Source: Phoenix dactylifera
Taxonomy: Eukaryota; Streptophyta; Magnoliopsida; Arecales; Arecaceae
Direction: 5' to 3'
Length of the DNA: 64,000 nucleotides
Assembly (NCBI RefSeq): GCF_009389715.1
Contig: NC_052399.1
Location: 17,425,646 to 17,489,645, forward strand
How positions within the stretch are numbered: the stretch's first letter is position 1; the number at the start of each line of letters is the position of its first letter. Below the pieces are notes generated by a model, which searched no databases, was not told the DNA's origin, and saw nothing but the letters and a program-made list of their open reading frames with translations. This document shows positions 24,691 to 36,909 of the stretch, piece after piece. A program made the translations under genes and the position numbers.

Positions 24691-27136
24691 AGTGATAGAG
24701 CGAAAAAGAGGATTGCTTGGTAATGTAGAAAACTTGGCAAAAATTTTGATGCCTCTTTGCACGAATGTTTTGGGTCTACTTTAGGTGTCATGTCGTCTTC
24801 AGGAATTGTAACTCCAACGAACATCATGGTGAAATGATGTTAAAATTACTCTATAATTATTTTAGGGAGCCTAGCTACTCCACCTACTTGAATTTCTTTT
24901 GGCGTGCGCATCATCATATGATTTTGCATCACAGCATGTGATTTTATGAAAAAAAATTCATGTCTCTGTGGATTTTCATTTTTTTTTTCACTTTGATTCA
25001 GTCTCGTGAGCTAGAAAACTGTTCCATATCCTCCTTTTATCTAGAAGAGATGAAATAAAAGATTCTGTCTTTTGGTTAAGGCTGAAAATATTTGTTTCTT
25101 AATCTTGTTGAACTTGAGTTCAGTCAAGAACTCATAAGATCTATTTGATCTGTATTCACCCAGCTTCCTCCTTTTTTTTTCTTTTTTTTGTTCTTTTTTA
25201 CTTTTGCAGTTTGATGAGTGATATTCAAATAACTTTGTTTCTCCTTTATAACCATGCATGCCCGGGCAAGTATATGTGGACATAATCTCAAGCTCAATAA
25301 GCTATGAACATAACATGTCACGTACATGCACATACGTACGTATACTAGTATTTTACATGTGCTATACATGTGTATTTAAAAAAAAAGGGGGCAAACTGTG
25401 GAAAGCTAAGAAAAGAGAGTATATTTGAGAGGAAAAGACAGGTGTTTGCTGGATATTTTTCAATAGAAGGAAATGATGCTGTACTTAAGAGAGACAGATA
25501 AAAGTTTTGGTGGAGACTTTATCAAGAAGGAAAAAATATTTTATTTATTGGACCATGCATGTTTAGCACGTGGATCCTATGAGGTACCACTCCCGGCAAG
25601 CTCCAAAAATAAATAAATATGTATGCATGTACATACGTACGTACGTATATGTATGTATACATATATGCATTTATGTATACATACACACATATATTGTATA
25701 TAATATATATCTTATATAAATCTTAAACTGATCAGCTAGCTCTTAATTATTCATTTTGGATATGACAATAGATATCCTCTTCTCTTGAGAGAAGAAAGTA
25801 TCTACTCTTATTAGGTCTAATATCAATAATTGGGCATTCAAATTGAACATCTGCACGATGATCAATATAAATAAACATATCTAGAAACAAAAAAAAATTC
25901 TGTATTTTCGTAGCATCTAATTACATATCAAGTAGATATAAAAATAAGCAGCTTTTGTTATACTCTGTGCTAAAATACATGATAAAATATTAAAATTAAT
26001 AATCCATCTATTGATCATAATGTATATATATTAAAATATATATAGATTGAAAATTAATAAAGCTGATCAATACTTAGATTATAGTAAAATATGGTCTCAT
26101 ATCATTTTAACGTTTTTTTTTAATTTGTTGCATAGGTGAAAGAATATCAAAATATGTGGTTTTTAGTTTTTAAATATTTTTAATGATATGGATCATGGTC
26201 GGCAGAATAGATTTTTGATATGGGCGTCTAATTATTGACTTTCAATACGAAAAAAAAAAGCAGACACCTCCGTCTTCTGAAAGTAGCATAATTAATCTCA
26301 TATATACACACATATGGTTGTCAAATGTTCTATCTAATATAGCAGAAAGCATCAACTTTTGTTATTTTATTATTTTTTTTATTGGGAACCGTTGCTTTAG
26401 CATTATGGGCCATTATGCTCATAAAGATCGCCTACCTCACCATATTCTGCACTTGGTCGAGCACTGCCGCCCAGGACCACCTATACAAGAAGCTTTTAGC
26501 TTAGCATTGGCCTGCATTTATCTTTTATTCTTTTCTTTTAATTCTTTGATAGATTGGCATGGGCGTCCATTATATCCACGGATCATGCATTTCACTTAGC
26601 CGGCCATACCTACGATCACATCGAACTGCAATCTTTTATGCACCTGCATCTCATCAAATAACCATTCCCATGCGCATTCGCATCACAACGTTAATTTCTT
26701 AACATTTACCTCTGAATATTGCTGGCCGCGAGATTCACTTTATATCTTATTCTCCCAGATAGTTTGCCTACTTCTCATGTCAGGGGGGTGTTTAAGGAGA
26801 ATTGCCACTCCCACCGAAGGGTAATTTAAACACAAAAATGGTGGTGATCGGTGTAGAGAAGATGATAACTATAGTTTCCAGATATGGCAATTTCTGTTGC
26901 TGATTACAGTGTCCCGTTCCAAGAATGCAAGTTTTTCTTCTATGGAAAATCCCTGAAGACAATTCTTCTCTCTTGAATTTCCTTTGGTTAGAAGATTAGT
27001 CGTGTCTTCAGTTTTTAAGCCTTCTGGATCTCAATTTGAAAACTGACAAATATTAATATTAATATCAATGTAGAATATATCGCTATTCTAGGTCTATTTG
27101 TGAAGTGTTGGTGTATAAAAATAGCTGTGATATTCT
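24691..27136. other. AT-rich intergenic DNA
   Basis: I see no gene. A simple-sequence stretch of TACG/ATGT words with palindromic runs lies at 25618-25700. The remainder is AT-rich with scattered homopolymers. Confidence 0.5.
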
Positions 27137-27776
27137 AAGAATGCATTTGGCATTACTGTTATTTTTTAAAAAAATATTTAGAAACAAAAATTCTATCTTT
27201 TTTTTTTTTCAGATTTTTGATAACAGAAATATATTTGGTATTCATTTTTCTTTAAAAATAATAAAACTAAGAAACATGTTCAACGAATTGAGCCAAAAAT
27301 GGTGGTACTTGAGAATATGCTCGACCTTGGCAAAGCCATGACGTAGGGGAGGAGCAAGAGAGAGACTAGAGGACATGAGCGATGAAGGCCTTGATGGTGA
27401 GGATATGAAGACCGACAATGGCAGATAGGAGAATGCAGGAAGTGAGAAAGTTGATGAAAAGGGCAAAGCTGGAGAAGTAGAGAGCAGTGCAATGGTGGAC
27501 GAGAGATGGCTGAAAATGTTTGAAAGAGATAAGAAGGAAGCCAAACAAACAAGGAGTCGGCGAGAATTGGGACACATAGGAGAAGGAAGCCTGAAAAGTC
27601 ATTTTAGAAAAAGTGGAAGCAAAAATTTCTTACTCCCACTTTTTTCATAAATAATACAAGTTATTTTTTAAAAAAATTAAAAATAGAACAACCAAACAAA
27701 TTTTTGTCATCGGATTCCATATTTTTAACTTAAAAAAAAAAGAAACAGAAAAAAAAATGAAACCCAACAGGCTCTA
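27137..27776. repeat. Probable non-autonomous element with long, degenerate inverted ends
   Basis: The first 130 bases and the reverse complement of the last 130 resemble each other. They share T-rich tracts, 'atatttgg'/'aatttgtttgg' and 'tctttaaaaa', and frame a GA-rich core of about 300 bases. The words TCTAAG near 27133 and 27773 might be remnants of a target duplication. The family is uncertain. Confidence 0.4.
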
Positions 27777-30700
27777 AGTAAAGACATTGTCAGAATAAAA
27801 TGAATAATTGTCTATGCAGACAATTATTCATGCAGTATATTTTTTCTCAAAAATCATACATTTTTTGACCCACTAGCATCCAAATTGACTATAATCATTG
27901 GTCAAAATCTCCCTATCGTCTCTCTCGCTGTCACATATCTTCGGCTTTGTTGGTCAGCAAAGCCTTTGCAGCCCATTCTCAATAATTTTGGCACTTAGTA
28001 AGGAAATTGACATCAACATTGGACTTCTCCATTTTTCTCACTTGGACCACTCATTAGCAAAGTTGGGAAGCAATTACATATTCAGATCGCAAGAAATTTC
28101 TAAATCCATATCACTAAAGGATAAGGTCTTTCTTTGATGAAACTCCATCTGGGCTTTTTTGTAAAGCAGATTTAATGATCTCATTTAACATAACATGGAC
28201 TATAAACTCTAGAAAATTAATTAAAATTATCGTTATGATCACCTTTATCATCGTCATTATTATTACAGAAATACGGCAGGGATACCACCGTCAGATCTTG
28301 AACCCCTTACATAAAGTTGTCGAGGGTGCATAGATTACGGTCTTGTAAGCATGTCACTTTTATCTCATAGAAAAAGTGGTGCAACTCCTGATACAGAGAA
28401 GTTCTAGCGACCAATTGCCGAAGAACATTACGCTTCCTTCCATGCCAGCGATCCATTCCATTAGCTCCTTGTAACTTTCTTTAAGTTGCCACGAAGCACC
28501 CATCATGTCCCCCAATCTTACGTGTCAGTGACATGGCAGGCATGAAGTCTGACGTGGCACAATCATCTACCCATGTATTGGACCATGACGTGGGACTTTA
28601 CTCACGAGAGGATGCGAGGCACGTCCCTCTCGGATACGACGTACCCTGCCGCCGGCCACGGTCTCCGGAGCGGGCTGTGCTGCGGCCCACGCCTATGACA
28701 TGACCTGCACCGAACCCACTCGCAATGTTGCTCTCTTGCAGTACTTCTCGCCTTGTGCTTGTCATGGAGGGTACGTGGACACCCCATAGCTATGAAAGTC
28801 TCTTTCTCCATGCTCAAACTCGAGCAATCTTAGAGCGTAAAGGATCAAAGTTTTTAAAGTTCACACTGAGCCTGAGGTTGAAAGGGGAGGGGGGCGGGGA
28901 CAAGGGTTCTTAAAACCCACTTAGCCAAGTATAGACAAAGGGAGAAGGCTTTCCAAAACGTAGATAGGTCTGTAGAGGTGCTCAATAGACATTTCACCCT
29001 CCTATTCTATATTTCCTAGACCTTGAAGATGCTGCTGTTAAGTCAAACTTGATAACTTAGTTTGTTAGGGAATGTCTCTTGTTCCCATGGAAAGGGGCTT
29101 TTCCCATAGGCAATGAAGAATCTGCTTTGTAATCAAAGGGTGCAAATGTATATAAAAAAAACCCAAGTCACTACTCATGGAAGTTCTTATTATAAACTAA
29201 ACAAGCGCACCTCATAGGTTGTTCCCAAGATGGGCCGGCTTTGCAGAGATGCCTCTTAACTTTTTAGAGAGAGGGGGCGGCATTTTATAGTTGAGAAGCT
29301 TCATAGCAGACACTACCTTTCCCCCGTGGAGTCGAGATCTTTGAAGGGTGAGTGCTTACATGTTATCATATTGGACCGACCTACTCTCTTTGCGCTTTAA
29401 CTTATGATTCACTCTATCTGTGTAATGATTTGAATTGATTAGAGTGTTACGTATGCATGCTTTGTGCTCTCTAGGTACCTATCAATTAGAGTAGCGGGAT
29501 GCGATTTTTTCATCATCTTATTGAAAATTTGAAATTCACCATTCCTGTCAATGGATTTACAGTCTTCAATACTATGTTTCTTCCTTAACTGTTAAGGATC
29601 TAAAGAGTATTAATTTGAGGTTCCTTAGTGACTAGAAACCTCTAAACAACCAAATAGTTTCGTTTTCTGTTCTCTTTTTTCTTTCTTTCATTATTTTAAA
29701 CAAGGCATGTAGTACCATTCTAATTTCGAAGCTTGAAGCAGTACGATCAAAAAAACAAAGCAAGCCACCCTATAGCCACAAGTCTAAAACAACTAAAGAA
29801 CTCCCAGATAATCTCATCAACATCATAAATGACGCAAAAGGGCTCAAATCTGTGCGACTAAATTCAAGTTGGCGATAGAAAAATAAGAGTTAATATTCTC
29901 TCAAATGTTTATTTTTTTTTTTTATTTAGAAATTGATTGTTGGGACCGTGGCATCTTAATTTGAACTGGTTCATGGCCATCAATATTAGGGATCGAGCAC
30001 AATAAACTTAATACGGGGAAGGCTGAATACCAACAGTATCGCTTCTAAAATCATATGCTCTCTCGACATATTTGACATTTCAAGAATCATCATTGTTGGA
30101 TTACTCAAAAAACACAAAAATTCTAGGATGAAATACTTGATTCTAGGAAAAAAATGATAAAAAGAAATATTTGAAATGGGAGGTGTGGGAGAAGACATCA
30201 AAATTCATAAAATCATATGCTGGATTCTGCAAAGTCATGCTTTGAAATTAAAGATTTATGATGTTGCAGCATAAGCATTATAGTTTTTAGGTTGTGAGGT
30301 CTTTTTGCTTTTTGTGACATATTTCAAAAGCCATAAATTAATAACGGATTATTGAAATCACCACTTGTAATAGAATGAGATAGATTTATTTATATATTTT
30401 ATATTTACTTACACGGACACCTCCTTTAAACGTTTCAAGGCCATACTGGTCATTTAGATGATCACAAAATATACTTGGCTGACATTAATTTGATTGAAAA
30501 ACAAGTTTAGTTCTTGCTTCAAGGCTATTGTTTGACTTTTTCAATATTCTTTTCTTTTTACTTACTGCAAATGAGTCATCATCTCGCCTTGTATTTGCCT
30601 CTACAATATGATTGCCTGAATTTCGTGTGCACACATGCATGTGTGTACAAAGAGAGCACGGAATCTTATATAGATGCTACTTTTATATGATTTGTTTCCT

Positions 30701-30826
30701 TGATGCTGTTTGGATGCTTGCAATGAGGCATAAGGAGACCTCAATTGCAATTAGGACACTCTTATGTCTATCTTTTATACGCTTCATATTGCAGCAAGTA
30801 AGGTACCCTTATGGCTTTCATTCACC
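27777..30826. other. Intergenic DNA with a GC-richer segment at 28560-28800
   Basis: I see no domain-bearing frame. The GC-richer piece has short open frames on both strands that look accidental. Confidence 0.45.
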
Positions 30827-31162
30827 ATGTAGGACTAATCACACGCCCGCACAGATCCTCACATAATCCTTCTATTTAAGCGTTGATGTCCTCATTAGGC
30901 TAAGAGTCTAAATCTATTTAAAACTAATCTCAAGCACCATGATTACCCGTGCTTAACCTCATGAGCCCGTGCTGCAATGTTCCCTGGTTCATATGAGCCA
31001 TAGGCTAGGTCCGCTCTGATACCATTTGTAACAATCTAAGACCTCACTTAAAATAGCTGACCGAAAAGTATTATTTGGGTTCTTGGTTCTGTATAAGTAC
31101 CCAAAATCTGCACAATGAATAACCGATATAGAACTAAACGTACGTTTGCACAGGTCCTTACA
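30827..31162 (-). mobile_element. TRIM element, minus strand, second LTR truncated
   Basis: Read on the minus strand, a 136-base LTR (31162 down to 31027, TGTAAGG...TTACA) is followed by the primer-binding site TGGTATCAGAGCGG (31024-31011). About 150 non-coding bases come next, then the first 37 bases of a second LTR (30863 down to 30827, TGTGAGGATCTGTGCGGGCG) before similarity stops. The sequence clearly matches the element at 24183, including the internal words 'agggaacattgcagcac' and 'taatcatggtg'. Confidence 0.75.
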
Positions 31163-31729
31163 AATTCTATGCCACATAAACTCAATTACAATTAAGTGGG
31201 AGTTATAGGTATCCAAACAACATAGCTTCTCCATGCAAGATGAATTGATGATGTAGTTCTCATGCATAAACAGGTGCTATCTTAGAAGCAATGAAAAATT
31301 TGCCAAAATAATGCGACATAAATAACATAATGATGGAATAACAGACAAATTACAATCATCACTGATTCTAAATGCTCGTTACTTGCAACTCTTATTGCTT
31401 TAAAAATTTCAAGCCACGTTCACCATCCTACTCCAACCCTTTCCTTGGAAAATCTGATTCAAAGTCCTACCGACCGCTTAATTTAGAGTTTAATCTTAAT
31501 TTAGAGTTTATTTTGGATAGCCAGAAAGAATAAATGTTTACCATTGTTTTGCAGTACCGCATGCCAATGCCATCTAAGCACCGCGAGTAGACAAGGCCAT
31601 TCGAACCTCTTGCATTAGGCTTTGAGAGCTCTGTACCTTTTCTTTTTCTTTTTTTTGTTGAAGGAATTGAGTGCTTCAAGAGCTTAAAAGACTGAAGTAC
31701 GTGTTGTGTGTATTTGTGCGTGTGAAATC
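31163..31729. other. Intergenic DNA
   Basis: Nothing recognised. Confidence 0.45.
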
Positions 31730-31978
31730 ATATGAGAGAGGCACAAGAGAAAAAAAATAAGGGGTGAACTTCTTATTTCACCATTTTTCTCTAGTTCTCT
31801 AGTGCCAACTTTTTTTAAAAAATCCAAAAATTAGGAAATTCTTCTGCTAACAAAGTCGTCTGTTTCGTGATTAAATTTTTTTTTACATACATATCCTCCC
31901 AAATATTAAAATTTATACGAATATCCTTCCAAAATTGATATTTGTATGTATACCATTATAAAATACTTGTTTTGCATG

Positions 31979-32621
31979 TGTTGTGGGTGAAATTCGGCCT
32001 GAGGGCGACCACGCCGGAAGGAAGCCGAGGAGACGCCAGCTAGGACGGAGAAGAGTTGCCACCTCCATGCGGTCCGAGGTACCTGCACAAAGCCTTCGCC
32101 GGGGGTTCCAGCGAAGGTCCTCCGATAGCTAAGTTAGCAGAGTTTTTGGAGAGTCCTGTTTTGGGAGCCAGAGTCCCTTGTTTTTCTTGGGAGGAGGAGG
32201 AGGAGAGTCCAGAATCCTCTGGAGTACCTTTTCATGACCTCTTTTATATTTCTTACCAGAGTGCCCTGGTGGTGGAGGTATGGCCCTAGCAGGCAGGGTA
32301 TGGCCCATGGCAGATGTAGCAGGGTATGACTCCTGATAGGCGTAGCAGGATATGGCCCTGGTTGACACATTATAGCGTAGCTATCAAGCAAAGTATGACA
32401 CGGTGAGGCTGTTGCAGGTGATAGATGCAACATATGCTTGGCGAGGTCGGCTTGGGCCTCTGGTAGACCGAGGTCGGCCTAGCCCTTGGCGGGGCCGAGG
32501 TCGGCTCGGCCTTCAGAAAGTTCGAAGTTGGTCCGATTCTTGGCGGGGCCGAGGTCGGCTTGCTCGGTGGGGTTTGGGTGGTTTCATGCCGGAGTAGAAC
32601 GATCCATTTTACCTCCCATCA
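31979..32621. mobile_element. Solo LTR with 5-bp target duplication
   Basis: The segment begins TGTTGTGGGTG and ends CTCCCATCA. The 5 bases GCATG are present directly before (31974-31978) and directly after (32622-32626). At 643 bases and much more GC-rich than its surroundings, with repeated 'gccgaggtcggc' words near 32470-32570, it interrupts an AT-rich type Y repeat whose two halves continue on either side. It is most likely a single LTR left after recombination of a full retrotransposon. The superfamily is not certain, perhaps Ty3/gypsy. Confidence 0.8.
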
Positions 32622-35223
32622 GCATGTATACCCTTTCTTCTTTTTTTTTTTGCATATATGTTAACACCATCTAACACTATTAAGAAATTAGCAATTTAAA
32701 ACTAAAAATTTCTAAAATACCCTTAATGGGTAGATATGCAAAAAGAAATATTTATGAGAGTATACATGCAAATAGTAACTTTGCGAGGGTATTCATATAA
32801 TTTCACATATTTAGGAGGGTTTGCATAAAAAAATAAATTTATTTTTATCTATTTAACACTCGAATTTTAGTCTAATGCCTGCTCCTCAATATTTTATGTA
32901 AAAATATTACTTAAGAAAAAGATTGTTTCAACAATTAGATTAATATTGCTCTTCTTTCACCAATCATGATTCTTCTTCATTTTTAACAACCACTAAATAT
33001 TATTTCATCGAAGCATAGCTTGTAATATTCGTTGTTCTAGATGCATAAATGAGGGCATGTATTAGAATATAAAAAAGATTAGAATTTTTTAAAGGCACAC
33101 GATAGATTGTAATGGTCAAACTTCTTTGCTATTGCTGTGCTTATGGGTAGAAGAGCACATCAATCATCCTTAAGCAAAATTATTGAAGGACTTCAAAATC
33201 TTTCAAACTTATTAATAACCACCGCGACCATATGATAGAAGGCTACTCCTTACATTGGGTTCTTTAAGCCACTTTTTTTTGGAACTTTAATTTTCTGGAG
33301 AAGAAAGGACCTAGTATATGAGGCCCATCTTGTCATAGCAATTTTAAATCAGCCACCAGCTTGCACAAAAAAAAAATAGCTTTAAAAGATAAATATTGCA
33401 AATCTTATATACTAAAAAATGAATATTGCAAATCTCTCACGACGCTTTTCTTTAAATAATTTATAAAACTAAAGATAGGATCGGACCATCTTCATGTAAA
33501 AAAAAGGATACAACAAAAAGAGAACTACGACAGCAATAAGAGGAACTCAGATTCTGGTGGCAAGAACTCCAACGAACGGAAGAGAGGGAGAAGGGCTACC
33601 TACAGTGGAGAAGGGAGTCGAGGGAATGGTTTTTGACTCCAAATGGATGAGTGAAAGAGAGAAATCGAGAGAGAATAGAAAATTTCTCAAAGATGGTAGA
33701 GGTATTAGTTTTCAATGATACCCCTTAATCTATTACCCGCCATAGGGGTAAAATTTTTTTTCATAATTTTCATTAATTTTTAATTTAAAAGAATATGATT
33801 TTGGCTAATCACGTCAGCTAAATTGTTATGTTAAAGATATTTATATAAAAATAGTATTTTGAGAGATCATGCACGTAAATATCAATTTGGGAGAGTAGTC
33901 ATGTAAATTCTAATATTTAGGAGGGTATTTATGCAAAAATAAAAGATTTTTTTGGCATGTATACCCTTCTAAATATATAAATTTATATGAATATCCTCCA
34001 AAATTGTTATTTGTATGTACACCCTTATAAAATTTTTTTTTTTGAATGTTTATCCATTAAAGGCATTTTCATCATTTCAATTTTAAACCGCTAACTACTT
34101 AACGGTGTTAGACAGTACGGATACATATGCAAAAAAAAAAATCGTGTGGAGCATCCTTTTTCTTCTTTGTCAAGCCTCTGTTACCATTCTCTTTCTCATC
34201 AAACTGTTCCTCCCATCCGTGAGATCTTTCTTCTTCTTTCAAAGTTCCTTTCTTTTCCTTTGAATTCCTCTCTTTTTTTTCAAAATTTTGCACCTAAGAG
34301 TTCATAAAATCCAAGGCATGGTATGTTTATAATTTTTTATATTAGATAAAGCTAGAAAATAATGTATCAATTTACCTAGAGGTGTGTATGCCAGATAACT
34401 AAATTTTTGGTGTATCACCTGGCTATGTAGTGTGTGCTAATAAAAAACTTGTTCTGATGTAATTTACTTGAAGGTATATATCGAATCACTGCTAGATATG
34501 TATCAAAGAAGCTTGGAGTGTATATCAAAAAGTCGATAAGTTTGTATTACCTAGCCATGTAGTGTATATTGGTAAGCATGATGTCCTAAAAACTATATAG
34601 TAATTTGGTTGGAGGTACATATTGGGTTGCTAACTAATTAACTAAAAATCATGTATCAATTTATCTAGAGATGTGTATTAGCTTGCTAGATAACTAATTT
34701 GCTTAGTATGTATCATATGGCCATGTAATATGTACTGGAAGAAAATATGTTTTGGAAATAAAGAAAGAAGAGGATGTCATGCATGATTTTCTTTCCTCTT
34801 TTATTCTATTTTTTTAATCATGGGACTAAAGACTCTATTAGTAAGAAGAATCTCTGATTTTTGGATTTCTTCTTTAAAATGAGTACTAGGGGACACATGG
34901 CAAAATAGGAAGCTGCCTCATATCTTTATTCTTATGCCCGCCCATATGATTTTTGTTCAAGGGAGTTGGCCAAGATTTAGAATAAGACGGGCACCAGAGA
35001 AGAAAATATAAGGCGGGCTTCCTATTTTGCCATGATCTCCTAGTGCCTATCTTAAAGAAAAAATCAAGAAGTCAGGAACTCCTCTTACTAACGAAGTAGT
35101 TAATCTAATGATTAAAAAAAATAAAAAAAAAATCGTGTGTGGCATCCTCTTTCTTTCTTGTTTCCAAAATTTTTTTTGTTATCGGTGAGTGATGCATACT
35201 AAGCAAATTAGTCGTCTAGTAAA

Positions 35224-35226
<3 letters not shown>

Positions 35227-35257
<31 letters not shown>
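35227..35257. repeat. (AT)n microsatellite
   Basis: About 15 uninterrupted AT units inside the foldback cluster. Confidence 0.9.
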
Positions 35258-35259
<2 letters not shown>

Positions 35260-35660
35260 TAAATAATTTTTAAAATATGGTGTTAATCAGTGCAAGTATG
35301 TAGTTTTCTAGCTTTGTCAGAAATTATGTACATACCATTCCTTAGATTCCATAAACTTTTAGGTATAAAAATTCTAGAAAAAAGAGGGATTTGGAGGTAA
35401 AAAAAGAGACCCGGAAAACAAAATGAAGACCACATGGACAAAAAAGATAGGTTGGCAAGAAAAAAGATGGATGGATAGGTTTCGTAAGGAAGAAAGAGGA
35501 TGCCACATGCGATTTTTTTTTATTTTTTTAATCATGGAACTGATGACTCTGATAGAAAAAGTTTCTTATTTTTTTTATTTTTTATTTAAATACTAAAAAA
35601 AATATAGCAAAATAGAAAGTCCCCCTCTCACACTTTTTTTTCTAATGCCCGCCCATTTGT

Positions 35661-36390
35661 TTTTTGTTCCAACAATTGGGTGGACGTCGTGGAGGAACGG
35701 TTCTTTGGAAAATGGCGCATGCACGCAATTAATTAGATCATGATGAGGTTGTGGTGGTTTATTGAGCCATCGGTTACATCGTGAGGCTTGAACAAATTTA
35801 GCGGCTTTAGTTAGTTACGTTTGGCCTTTGTCTTCGCAAGTACATCTCCACTGGACTCCACCATGTTAATATTACCTGTTTCCATCTATCTTGCCTTGCC
35901 CTGATCTTTGCTCCCTCTCTCTCCATATCTATTTGTTAGAACTCTTATCATTGATGGATTATAGTTATAGCTTGGACTCTCTTCTCTCTCTATCCATTTC
36001 TAGGATTGGATAACTTGTTTCAACTTTAAACATGCTTGGGTTATTTGATTGACCGGTTTGTTGCCAAAGATCAGGGGAACAGTTTTACATGTCGCACTAT
36101 TAGGGCACATGAGCATTGCGTGCAGTCTAGTACCTAAAGGACAATGTTCATCAAAAATTAATAATGATGTGCATAAATAAGCAAGTTACCAACAAGAAAT
36201 CCCAAAAAAAAAAAAGAAAAAACAAAAAGCAAAGGTTCTCTCCGTACTCTCTCTCGCTCTCTAGCTATAAGGCATCTAAGGAATAGTTCTCTTGGATGCT
36301 CGATTTTATTTATCATATAATGATGACGACGGCGACGATAATAAGAGATGTCACACCTACTAGCCTGTGTGTAAAGCCAGCAGGAGGAAT
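35661..36390. other. Upstream region of the YUCCA gene
   Basis: Intergenic sequence with CT- and GA-rich tracts (35910-35995, 36236-36262). I see no gene. It probably includes distal promoter sequence for the gene starting at 36910. Confidence 0.45.
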
Positions 36391-36400
36391 AATATAAATA
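36391..36400 (+). promoter_or_regulatory. Candidate TATA box for YUCCA
   Basis: AATATAAATA is followed by a C-rich, CT-rich stretch from about 36410. If used, the leader would be close to 480 bases and would include two short upstream ORFs. A more proximal start cannot be excluded. Confidence 0.35.
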
Positions 36401-36782
36401 ACCCAACCCCAGGGCTCACTCACTCCCCGCTGCCCCCGGTTTCCTTTACTCCCCCAAACTCCCTTGGGCTTGGCTCTTCGCCCCTCTCCGCTTCCTCCTC
36501 CGCCGGAGATCCCCGAAAGCATAAGGCTCTCCATTGCCTTCCCATAGATCTTTCCGCCAAACTAGGAGGACTTTCATTCTTCTCTCATCTCACAGTCTAA
36601 TCCACTTTTGGATAAGTGGCAAAGAATCCCTATACTGATCCGACCTAAGAACCAGGAGACTAAAAGGCCCAAAACTAAAAGCCAATGATTTGCGGATCTC
36701 TTAATTCTCTCTCCCATCTGCACCCTCCCTATTAATAGTCCCGCAAACACAACAACATCAACAGCAGACACCTCTAGGGATC

Positions 36783-36875
36783 ATGGCTGCTGCTCACTAT
36801 GACGGCTTCTGCTGCTACTAGTTAGGATTGATGAGCGAGCACGCGAGCTCTCTCACACAGTCCGCTCCACTCTAA
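36783..36875 (+). promoter_or_regulatory. Two short upstream ORFs in the putative YUCCA leader
   Basis: ATG at 36783 opens a 12-codon frame ending in TAG at 36819-36821. ATG at 36831 opens a 14-codon frame ending in TAA at 36873-36875. Both close before the main start at 36910. They would lower translation of the main frame if the leader includes them, which depends on where transcription begins. Confidence 0.45.
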
Positions 36876-36909
36876 GCGATCAGCAAAGATTAAAAACCAA
36901 TCTTTCTTC

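Larger units (their letters stand above)
31730..35660. repeat. Cluster of inverted-repeat (foldback) elements
   Basis: Two repeat types recur in both orientations. Type X (about 150 bases, with 'caaaatagga', 'ctagtgcc' and 'cccgccca') lies near 31735-31880 and 34988-35165 in one orientation and near 34755-34930 and 35480-35655 in the other. Type Y (about 100 bases, with 'cctcctaaata' and 'tgtataccct') is inverted around 31880-31978 and 32720-32835, and again around 33830-33950 and 33955-34040. In addition 34130-34400 is inverted with 35260-35530 at roughly 75% similarity. The layout suggests several insertions or rearrangements of elements with long inverted ends. Coordinates are approximate. 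Confidence 0.6.
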
